The position numbers and the translations under genes were made by a program. From Luidia sarsii (lineage: Eukaryota; Echinodermata; Asteroidea; Paxillosida; Luidiidae): a DNA stretch of 64,000 nt. Each line of letters begins with the position of its first letter. The stretch's first letter is position 1. The stretch lies in contig OX465114.1 in NCBI GenBank assembly GCA_949987565.1, positions 7,718,933 through 7,782,932 of the forward strand, in the 5' to 3' direction. Below are positions 10,008 to 20,441 of the stretch, one piece after another. The notes beneath the pieces were generated by a model that was given only the letters and a program-made list of their open reading frames with translations, had not been told where the DNA came from and ran no database searches.

Positions 10008-12720
10008 AGTAATGGATGTCAGTGGACCGGTGAGTTTAATGGCGCTCTGAACGAGTCTCTTGCTTGTCATTAGCTGCCGTACATCATGGACGTAAACAAT
10101 TGTGAAACGTTTTTATGCAAAACGCCTTAATTTGCTTGGCCGACATCAAGGCATCATGCTTCCTCGATGTGTATACCAATATGTGCTTTGTTCATTATGT
10201 ATACCAAAGACAAAGATACCAGATCCTTGTGTCTTGTATTATTAAAATGGTGGTTTATTATAGCCTTCCTACCTAGAGCAGGTAGCCCAAGATGATAATA
10301 TCATTACTCGTAAATTTACGAAGAACTGTGAGGAAAGGGATAATTCAATTACTTTCACTTGTTAAATTTCCCCATACGATATAATGCACAGCGACAGGGA
10401 ATTGGAGTGTCACCAAGGCTCATTTGAAGCGTAACAATAAAGGCGTTGAATATAAAAACGCATTATGAAGCCAACAGTAAAGGCGTCATTGGAGTGGTAA
10501 ATTTCCAGTCACTTTGAACTGCCGTGCAACGCGCTTGTAAATACCAATTAGTGATACGTTTCCATGCCAACACCTTAATTTTATTCTGCCCTGATGTGTG
10601 TGCAGATATACACATTGCAGGAAGCCAGCCTGACGAGCTTGGTTCTTTAGGGATACCAACGAAAAAAATACCAGTTAACATTCTGTTTCATCAATAAACA
10701 AGCAATGCAATTTAACTTGTCTTACTTATATCAGGTAGGCCTAGATAATACATTTTTTGTTGTTTTACGAGGAACCATAAGAAAGGGATACATCAACCTC
10801 ACGTCAATCTATATCGGCAACGAAAATGTATGAAACACCCGTCAGTTCGGATCTAGACGATTTTTACACTGCTGCATTATGTTATATTATCGAAAGAAAA
10901 ATAATCCTTGTATGCGTACACTGTCAAAAAGGCAAGCCTGTGCTAGACTCTTTCTGGACACCGGCGACAAACTACCTACCATCGACTCGTCTATGTAACT
11001 GGTCTTGCCGATATGGTCCAACCAGTCAGGACATTGAAGCGAGCAACAAGGCTGTTTGCCTCCTCCCACACATACACTCTCTTTCTCCTATAAGGTGTAG
11101 AGCAAAGAAGTATCAGAACAGTTTCACCTCGCGTTTGTCTCTATATGGAATTTCCTTTGTTCTTAATGTTCCCATCTGTGTATGAGGTTGCATCTTTTAA
11201 GATAGTGTCAATTCCTTCCCCCAGCCTTCCTGAGTTTCTCCCTATTTCCTTCGTTCCTTAACCCTTAACATTTTTTGGCTTTGTTATGGGTGAAAATGAC
11301 TTGTATACCATCTTAAATTGTATTTACACCCGATATTATCTCAAAAGAAATATGAATGCACGGACGCTTAGAAATTGTCAAAATGATATGGGTTTGTATA
11401 AAACCGAACAAAATGGAAGCCACGATAAAGCGGGCCTTCATTAATGTCTAATTGATATGCTTTCAATTGCTGAATTTCCCAATTGTGGACGATGCAAAGT
11501 GGCAGGGAATTGGAGATAATAGGACATGGTGAGACGTAATAACAAAACTGTTCAATGAAATATAGTGTGTCATGCAGTCTGCAGTAGTGGACGTCAGTGG
11601 AGTGGCAAATTTCCAGGTGCTTTGAACGAGTCTCTTGTTTGTCATCATCAGCTGACGTGCATCGTGGAAGCAAATACCAATTAGTGAAACGTCCCCTTGC
11701 CAGCATCTTAATTAGATTTACCACCACCAAGGTTGGAATGTCAGTTAAGGGAGTGTCATGCTGTTTTGGTGTGGGTACATGTAACGAACCTGGGGACAAT
11801 GCATGATAATATGTAGATGGGGGTTGTATTTGTCAATTTGGAGGGGAGGGGCAGAACACAGAATGGAAAACCCACAGTCTCTAATCTAGACCAGTTCGGG
11901 GTTGCTTTATTTATTCTGGATATTCGTACGGCGTGACCAGCCCTGCAGGGTGTAAACAGCAGTGTTACGTTATTAGAAGAGAACTAGAAAGCCATAATGA
12001 GTACATGTGAAATTGAATAAGATTCCCTAAACAATCAATTTTTTCGATTTACCCTGAAGAAAATCACGTGACCTCCATTTTCCCTAATTGGATGCAGCAT
12101 ATAATGCTGGGATGAATCCCATTTCAACGATAAGAAGGCCCCCTTATACACAAATAAAGAACGAGCTATCGAAGCGGAGAATGGGGTAGACTTTGTCGAA
12201 GAAGCTCAGCGACCACTATCAGGCCTGCCCTTGTAATTTAAGTATAGGAGTACATTTCAAAGAAAAGGTGCATTTTTGTTTTATGATATCAGAATAATAT
12301 TACATATAAGTTGAACCGCAAAGCGTTGAAAACCCCATGATTTTACCATATAACGTAATATTTTCAATATGCATGATTCACTGTGCTAATACCATTGCAA
12401 CCGTACGTGCGTAGCTCACGCAACTTCAAAGTACTCAATATCCAAATGATTATGGCCGATGCTTGGCTACGTGTCTTTTTAGTATCCAACCCTGTGTGCA
12501 ATACACGCATGCCGTCGTGAAACGTCCTTTATTTCGAGATCGACAGTGGTCCAATATATATGCGATTCGACGGGACGTAACAAGCATTTCCGAAAGAGGC
12601 TTAAAATTCGTTATACCTTATGTACCAAAGCAATATAAGATATACGAACGTAGTCTGAGTGTTAGACTGGTGACGTTTCACGGAAGGGGAGGACAAATGT
12701 ATGTTGGGACACAGTTTTCC
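10008..12720. repeat. Tandem block, second unit (2.77 kb)
   Basis: Diverged second copy of 7.24-9.97 kb, with the three modules at 10.01, 10.47 and 11.58 kb and the 'ggaggggaggggcagaac' block at 11.83 kb. It includes a second, more decayed copy of the LINE C-terminal remnant near 11.1 kb. The right edge is not sharp by eye. Confidence 0.7.
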
Positions 12721-13114
12721 TAGAGCAGTGCGACATATCTACACTGAGGCGGACAGGCTTAGCCAGGTAAAATGTCTCCTAAGCAAAAAAAATTATATGA
12801 CCACAACCGGGTAAATGTATTCGGGCAGATTTAGAGAGAACATATTTAAACAATTGCACCTGTTCAAATGGTCGCATACGATGGCAAAACCTCCATAGCT
12901 CAACATCCAGAGCACTGTCTTTAACGCGGATTTATTTGAAAGATTTAATTCAATATTCAGTGGAGCCTCAATGTGTCAAAATCTTGCTCTAGTTGCTGCC
13001 AAGGCTAACGAAGGATGGCGGACAAAGTTGCACCCTCTGCATCAGCCTGCAAGACTGACCAACTCCCACATACCCAGCAAGAAATGAAGAAAGGTTCCTC
13101 ATATCAGAGCAACG

Positions 13115-16100
13115 TGATCCCTGGCCACTACCCAATGCTGGCTCTACATGCTCTCCCCAACTTATCTAAAACTTGTAATTACAATAACTCTGTAATAATT
13201 AAATAAATAGGAATCTGGCCTGCACTTAATGAAAGTGGAGACACTAGCTTGCATTTCGTTATGAATCAAGCTCAGAATCATGCTTCAGTATAATTCCGAG
13301 ACAAACTAATTTGAATTTGGAAACCACAAAATAAACAATAAAAACAATGAAAACTCAAGGAAATAAAAAAGTTTAGGCTTTTCGTTGTGACTGGTAACTT
13401 GAGTGTTTGCTTTACGTATACAATTGCATCAGAGCTGAATCATATCTCATTTCGGAAACTTTATCCTCATTTGTTGCCACATTAAATTAATGTTTTTATA
13501 CGCTATTTACCTTGAAATTATTGCCAAAATGCATACATTCTTCGTTATGAAAAAATAATCATAAAATTAATTTAAAAATCCGTATTTGATTAAATTTTAA
13601 TTATGTAAATCTTTCAGTGGTAGTCTAAAGTCTGATTTTTTGTTTTTATTTAGATTCGGAATGTGTTTTTTTTTTTAACAGAGGCAATGTTATACATGTA
13701 CTACCATTACATAATATTTTATTTAAATTTGTATGCGCCATTGCTTTTTGACGCCTTGATTTATCGAACGCAGGTAGCAAAGGTGAGTTCAAAACCGGGA
13801 GAACTGGCGATCCTAACGGGAGTACCTATGACCAAACGATGCGTGTGCCACATTTGGTCGTCTGTTGAGGAAGAATCTCGTGTAGGAGATAAAATAAACC
13901 AGGGTAAGATTGACAAGCCACTCTCTGACTGTGTTTACTGTATGGATTCAGTATATGTTGTAAAGGTGTGTCTGTTTTGCTCGGCTGATGGGTCTAACGG
14001 GAGTTCAGTGGTTGGTTGACGGATGCATTTGAGATCCTGTCGGTTAAGAGTTAGTGGTATAAAATGGTGATGGCATTTGGTTTATTTTGTCTCTGTATCC
14101 TCCAGTTACCGGTTTTCGACGATATAAGGACTTTTCTTTAAGCTGACCACAAAAAAAATGTGGACGAAAGTATTACACTAAAAAAGCTCTCAGTCACTCT
14201 GTCCACACCACAGACTATTAGAATAATCATAGCGAACGTTGATCAAGCCTGTCACTTCCGTAAGATTACCTGGTTTTGTTGACTTTTTTTCGACACTGCT
14301 TCTAACACTTTCCTCAAATCATTCATAATCTATGCTTAAAACGTATTGGTCTGGTTGATGTCTTCTTTTTTGACGTTTAAAAAAACTCCACAATCCCCTT
14401 CCTCACTGCTTGTTCAGTCATGACCTTTCCCAATGTCACTCCAGAGACACATTTCTTCCTTCTTGGTACTTTCTCTAGCTGCCCTTTATTTATTTTTTCA
14501 TTTTTTTTAAAGCCTATTGTGCCATGTTACTTTTTGTCTCTTAATATTAATAATAAAAAAAAAGTTATATAAGCGAGACGCCCTAGGAACCTCCAAAGTT
14601 TTTACCCAGAACGGACTGCCTCAAGTTGCGTGATATATATTGTTTCTACGTATGTTGGGGTTTGTTATGTTAGACTCAGATTTGTTTTAGTTTTTCATAT
14701 CGAATGCCTACCGTGCTTTTCTTTTGAACATCATAAAAAGCCGGTGATCGTGACGATCATCGCCAGACACGGAATGGGGCTACGTGTTCCACTCGTTTAT
14801 GACAATAAGTAGATAAGGCGTAAGTTACGCACAGTTTCGTGAAATCAGCTGCAGATGCAATAGCTGCATGCAACAGCAGGCGCGTTTCAAGCGCTACTTA
14901 ACCTAGGTAAGCGGGGTGTTTTTGGTGCCTAAGAGTGGAACCGGGAAAATGAACGGTAAGAAAGTCAGCGATATCGTTTAAGACATGGATTGCCCAAAAC
15001 AAATATTGTGCTTCAGACATCTAAGAATCATTCCACACAACAATTAGTGCATGGATTCGACTACTGGGCGGGGATTGTTTGTTAACGATGTAAACTACTG
15101 CTAGATTGTTTGTATGGAATTTAATCGGAAAGAGCTCCCGAAATGCTTAGAAGGGTGGTGCACTAAATATATTTGGAGGCCAACGGCCTTGGATCCTTTT
15201 GCCCTTAAACAATACCCCAAACCCTATACCAGCCGCTGCTTCTGTACACAAATCCAATGCTTCGTTAGACTCCCAATGATGGCGGAGAAAGGAGGAAATC
15301 CCGTTGAAATGCAACAGAAAGTGTAACCACATCAACAAATCTAACCTGCCACCCTGCGAAATACGAACCACGTGGTGAGGTTTTGTTTCAAGCCAACGGT
15401 GAGCTTTTGAGCCGGCGCGAAAACGCCCTGCCAGTAACTACTGCTCTGCACAAGACAAATGATGGAAGCAATGAAGGATTGAAGGGAGTTACAAGCGTGA
15501 CCTTTTGCTTGCTTAACATGTCATCATATGCTAACATGTGGCACGCAGTGTATTTATAGGAACTCTGAACTTCGCGCGAACACATTCGTTTTCCAAACCC
15601 AGGTACTAAATTGCCTGAACGGGACCTTTGGGTTTTTTTTTCAGGTGGTATAGGAATGCCCAGAGTAGAGCACACTGATCTAAAATCGAGTATTAATTTG
15701 TTGCTAACAAGAAGCAGCTAGAGGACTTGCCTCTAAGCAGAAAGTTTTCCAGATAATGAGTGACAGAGGGATTGGCAATTAGTCTAATTTGGTATTCCGA
15801 AAAGGAATGCAATTTCTCAAAGTGCCGCGCACATGAAATGGAACAACCCGTGTGTATACATTTAGCAAAAGAAAACTTGTGAAAGGAAAAACCTAACAGC
15901 CCATAATCTAAAGGTGAAACTGGTAACCCACGAATAATATTTGTTTTATGTCAGCTTTTACCAACCAAGCAGAGTTCCCCGCGGCCATGACAATGTCCAC
16001 GGCCTCTTATAACGAAACACAATGCGCAGCACACAACTATATATCCATATAATCACCGATAGATCCGCCAGAGGGATCGAAAGATGTTTAAGCCGTAACG

Positions 16101-16186
16101 TTGTGGGTTCCCGTTTAGGGACAAGACCAATTTGGGAACACTGCAAGTTGGCAAAGGCCATGTTGTAAATTGCCCAGCGATTCTAC
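13115..16186. other. No recognisable gene; AT-rich unique-looking DNA
   Basis: I found no recognisable domain, splice-bounded exon or repeat in this 3-kb stretch. The longest plus-strand reading frame (13663-14019) starts in a poly-T/transmembrane-like run and resembles nothing I know. A short frame from 13015 (begins MADKVAPSASACKTDQLPHT) could be a first exon but has no supporting donor that I can defend. Confidence 0.5.
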
Positions 16187-16325
16187 CTAATCTACTTCCC
16201 TTGTTAAGTTTGTTTTCAAGCGGTGCCCCGATGCAGATGCCGGACAACCAGCGTCCTTCTGTCGGCGAAGACCACGATAAGCCAAGGAAAAGCAACAATA
16301 GAAACCGTTTCGTAAATGTTTGCAT
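16187..16325 (-). CDS. Orphan candidate signal-peptide exon
   Basis: A true ATG opens MQTFTKRFLLLLFLGLSWSS, a strong signal peptide with likely cleavage near the Pro-Thr-Glu-Gly that follows. The exon would span 46 codons plus one base and end at a plausible donor (TTAG|GTAGAA), phase 1 like the other secreted-protein exons here. The mature part contains a single Cys (SGICIGAP). I could not find downstream exons on the minus strand between 13 and 16 kb, so this may be a partial gene, a relic or chance. Confidence 0.35.
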
Positions 16326-16899
16326 CGTTGACCTTACACATACATTACTGAAGATTCAATTGGCGTCGGAAGTACGACCACCAGACACACGGGTATCATG
16401 ACGTATCATGACCTCAACATAAATGAACATTGAGTTATTGCCCAGCGGCCACCACCAAACACACTGGTGTCACACATACCCGATAAGAGCCCGCATGAAC
16501 TAAAACATGTGGGCAACATTGTTTCAGATACGAAATGGGAAGGCAAACTTGGCGTCCGAAATTGCGGCACGCTTACCCCAGTCGCCAATTGCTCTATTAA
16601 ATGTCCGCCCAGGAGCGAGAAGCCAAAACTGCTAGTCGTACCTTTTCCAACTCGGCCCCAACACGTAGTATTGAAAGCTGGACATACTGCTGCGTATTTT
16701 TGTTGCAGGTATATCGACCTATACGTGTGAATGTGGAATGCCACACCAACACCAAACGTATCGATTCGTTTACGGCCGGGGTTGGCCTGACGTAGCACAA
16801 CCTTGTCCTTTTCGGAAGACAGTATCAGTCGAGACTGGCGATCGAGCTGGTGAACAACCCCGAAGGCCGTATCGTTAATCAACGTCGACAAATCGACGT

Positions 16900-17800
16900 A
16901 GGCCCCTTCTCAAATGTTCTCCTTTGTATACAAAGGCAGATTGCAGCCAAGTTTAGAAGTAACAGAAAATATGGGGACTGGTCATGCTGGATCAACGACT
17001 TCCCCATCAGACACGAGACTATAAGAAAACTTACCACGGTGACATACTCACTTCCCTCCTGAGCTGGCCTTGCAGCAGTAGATCCGACCAAATGCTTTAC
17101 CTCTAGGATTGGAGGTGGCGAAGCCGATGAGATGATCTTGATGAGAGCACAGGTTCTCCTTCGTCTGTTCTGCGCCAGTCCCTTGTCGACGGGGAGTTGA
17201 CTTAGCCATACCCTACACTACGAGGTTTTCCACCGATACAAAGTATCGCACTTGGCTGAACGGTCCAAATATTATCCTCAACTCAATCGGAGGTTATGAG
17301 TTGTTCAACCGAAAAATGAAAAGGAGCGATGGGAAACCAATAATATAACAGCTAAAGGGAGTCCTCCTTGGCATATCGGAAGAACAAGATACTTTCTATG
17401 GCACTGTGGAAAGTAAGCACAGAGGGTAAATCAAACTACAGTAAGAATTTGGATTACAGATTAGTCTGATCATTTCCCTGTTGGTGACCGCAAGTAACTG
17501 GCCCTGTCCAGTTGGGAACAGCTCTTATAAACAAGGACCCGGTGTTTACAATCCAGCCACATGTGTCCTTTTGCCGTCCTAGTATACCCACTGTGGTGAC
17601 CACAAGTGGTGTCCAGTTGCATTTCTGCCAGCCTGGAGTATTAGGTAGGAGGCTCTGGCCGAGAATAAAACATGTGTGTGTATAAAAATTATACTGTATA
17701 ACCAATATAAACAAATAATTTAGATTTTAAACCTTTTTTTTAATTCAAATGTTCCTATAAGTTTTTACAGACACCGAATGATTAAATAGTATATTTTGGT
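16900..17800. other. No supported gene
   Basis: A minus-strand segment at about 17.04-17.21 kb reads ENLCSHQDHLIGFATSNP and then GRIYCCKA, ending near a GTGAGT donor. It looks exon-like but its phases do not fit the neighbouring exons. The rest shows nothing recognisable. Confidence 0.3.
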
Positions 17801-19750
17801 GATTGACACATCTAATTTTGACAGCGCGAACAATTACCTAATTATTAGTATTAATTCAGCAACTAATGATATTTACACATTTCAAATCAGTCCTGTCATT
17901 GGTACCACGAGGCGACGTGTTAGCATGAATTTCTAAAAGTTGTCTGTCAAGATAATTTTTTTCTCTCCATATCATAATCATTAATAAATCTTTAGCTCAG
18001 TTAAATGTTTGAAACTAAAAACCTCTTGATTTCATTTTTTTTATTTGACATTTCACCTCGTTATACCATTGACATTCTGTAATTATTTTGTATAATCATT
18101 GTTTTACACCTGTTATTATTCGTATCATCAAATACATTTAATTACTTGTTTTTATACTTAATTGCCATTGTACGTAATATGTGCCTATAAAACCACAAAA
18201 ATGTGACAACAAATGCAGTTATGGCACCTATAGCCACTTCTAACTTATATGGCTTTTTCTCGCTCACTGCTGCACTATATCTACCTGCAACCTGTTTTCC
18301 ACATTCTTATAACTTGTTCCAATTCAAACGTAACATAAACATTCCTCTTTCTTCCTCCTGTTCTGTTCCTTTCTTTTAGCCCTCACCTTAAGTGGTCTTT
18401 TGAGGCCTTGGGTCGACTTTCGAAAAAAAAATATTTAAAAATTCAGGTTATTATTGTAATTCATTAATTGTAACAACCTGCTTGAAACAACATAAATATA
18501 TGTATACGAATTTGTCAACAAATTCAGCATTATACTATAGGCCTAACTAACAATCTTACAAACAGTCTTCCGAAGGCTATCAACAAACACTTACATTTCC
18601 CACATAACTAAGTCACCGGGTTTGATTTGCAGTGACTGTTTTTGTGCTACATTGATACAATTATGTGCTTATAGGTGCATTTTATCCACATGAAAATAAC
18701 GGAGAAATCTTCAGCTCGGGTATCCATGTAAGCTAATAAAATAGTATACTTTTCTTCAAAAGGAGAAACAATTATGAGATAATAAGCACTTTTATGTTAA
18801 TTCAACATCTACAGTTATCTACAAATTTCAAATCATTCGTTTTATTGATACCGTCGGCGTGAAGTGTTGTCTGTCAATAAAAGTTTTGCTCCCCTATTCA
18901 AAATAATGGATACATATTTAGATCGATTATCCTGGTAAGCTATTGAAAACAAATTCCCGTTAAAGGTTCCACACTAAAAGTGCTCTGTTGTGGATTATCA
19001 AAATGAAATCCCACCTCGTTGTAGCATTAACGTGCTGTAATTCTATTGCCTAGTCACTATTTATTCATGTAGATTGTTTCCAAAGTTATTCGTATATGAT
19101 TGCAAACTACCGTCACAATATGGTTGTGTTTGTTGTAAAGCGCTTTAAAGTTTTACATAAGGCGCTATTATGAATATATTATTATTACCTTATCAATATG
19201 ATTCTCAAATAAATGTATATACCTATTTCGAAAACTAATAATTATATTAAAAATAGTAATTGCCTATGAAGCAGCAATAATGTGCCGTCAATAAATCTGG
19301 ATTCACAAACTCATTAACATTCCCAAATTCATTTATATAAGTTAATTAATCGTTCATTGGAACAGCCTGCGTGTGAGGTAAGTTGATTAACATTGTGTCA
19401 AAAATAATCAAATTTCAATGATAATTGATAGGCCTTAGTTCCTGATACACTTTACCTGTAAATGAAAAATATACTATTTCAACAGAGCTCGTCGTAGAAA
19501 ATGTTCCATGTCCTATATAGATAATGGTTTCCAAACATGAAATTTAGAAATAACACTTGTTTATTTTGTGGCCTGGTTAAAATCAAAATCGAAAATATCG
19601 TTTTCGTTGGTCATTCTATTTAAAGGACCCCATTTAAATTCGTAATTAGATTCAACAGGTGTCTTATAATAACTGCTGAAATGGTTCACTTTACAAACAC
19701 ACGCCCGTTGGACGTATTGAATCCAAACCTAAAATGCTTTCAAATTGGAT
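17800..19750. repeat. Long diverged repeat D2, copy 1
   Basis: Runs collinear with 29.49-31.46 kb at roughly 65-75% identity by eye. Shared blocks include 'atatttacacatttcaaatc', 'cacctcgtt(g/a)taccattgaca', 'ttcattg(g)aacaacctgc' and 'acacttgtttattttgtggcctggttaaaa'. Part of the unit is itself repeated at 18.79-19.1 kb. Its nature is unknown: either an old segmental duplication or a long non-coding mobile element. Confidence 0.6.
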
Positions 19751-20196
19751 CCTACAGCCTGCTATCCTAACCATCCTTGTCACATTATGACGACCAACTA
19801 TGTAATATTGCAAAGGACGCTGAAGTGATGTCCTGTACAGTCTATGCTCCATGGATCAGAAGAGGACTTGTCTGGCGTCACTGCACAAATATATTGATAT
19901 ATTGAATAATTGTCACCTAATTACCCAGATTAATTACTCATCAGAAAATTCGTAGAAAAGAGGACATAATTATGTTGAATGTTTTTTTTTATGATGGTCC
20001 CGATGAGATTACTCCGTTTGAGCAAAGAGTCCATATTACAAATCCCGTCCTATGTCTGTTTTGTTTTTCTCGTGACATTGTTGTCGGATTGAGCCAAACC
20101 TTACGGAGATGTTTTAGTTTATATATACGTTGATTTTGACAAAGTATGGGAGCAACTATTGGAGCTTCAAAAATGGTGTCTCCTGCCTTTATGGCT

Positions 20197-20441
20197 TTAG
20201 ATCATGCCATAGATAGAGAAGTCGCTGTTTGGAGTGGACTCTAAGGCCGTTGTATTGATGCTATGGAGTCGACATTGACGGCTAGTGGGGGAATAGTCGA
20301 AGTACGCACAGCCGACAATGCGCATGCAGTGTACGGCGCAGAGACCTACGCGTCTTGCCTCCTTGAATGACACAGGCACGGAGTTTGCGACCGTAGCTCC
20401 CTTCTGCAGCTTGGCGAAGTTCGCAGAGCTGAACATGTCGA
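20197..20441 (-). CDS. Lectin-PAN gene exon 5 (PAN/apple domain)
   Basis: The acceptor is cctcgcag|TC. The first two bases complete a Val codon with the G from exon 4. It encodes the whole PAN/apple module and the stop (TAA, 20197-20199). Four cysteines sit in the usual apple arrangement. Confidence 0.88.

Larger units (their letters stand above)
4690..13114. repeat. Segment A of large duplication (partner 55.36-64.0 kb)
   Basis: From the end of array A the sequence runs collinear, in direct orientation, with 55.36-64.0 kb at about 95% or better identity by eye. Two large differences interrupt it. A 1.18-kb stretch (about 4893-6066) is present only here, and a Penelope-like insertion is present only in B. 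Base 13114 aligns with the window's last base, so the true right end is not visible. The shared part carries the signal exon, its promoter and six copies of a roughly 200-bp module. Confidence 0.95.

Noticed and set aside
10826..11185. 119-codon plus-strand frame, duplicated at 61699-62052
   Set aside because: Its end overlaps the LINE C-terminal remnant and the segment B copy shifts frame there. The rest resembles no protein.
12463..12723. 86-codon plus-strand frame also open at 63349-63609
   Set aside because: Differences between the two copies are mostly amino-acid changing, so the frame is not constrained. It is open by chance in duplicated DNA.
13663..14019. 118-codon plus-strand frame
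   Set aside because: It begins in a poly-T run, has no recognisable domain or splice context, and its composition matches the surrounding AT-rich DNA.
17041..17206. Cys-containing minus-strand frame (ENLCSHQDHLIGFATSNP, GRIYCCKA) with a GTGAGT donor
   Set aside because: The exon phases would be 0 and 2, unlike the surrounding genes, and no partner exon or known domain was found. Kept only as a note.
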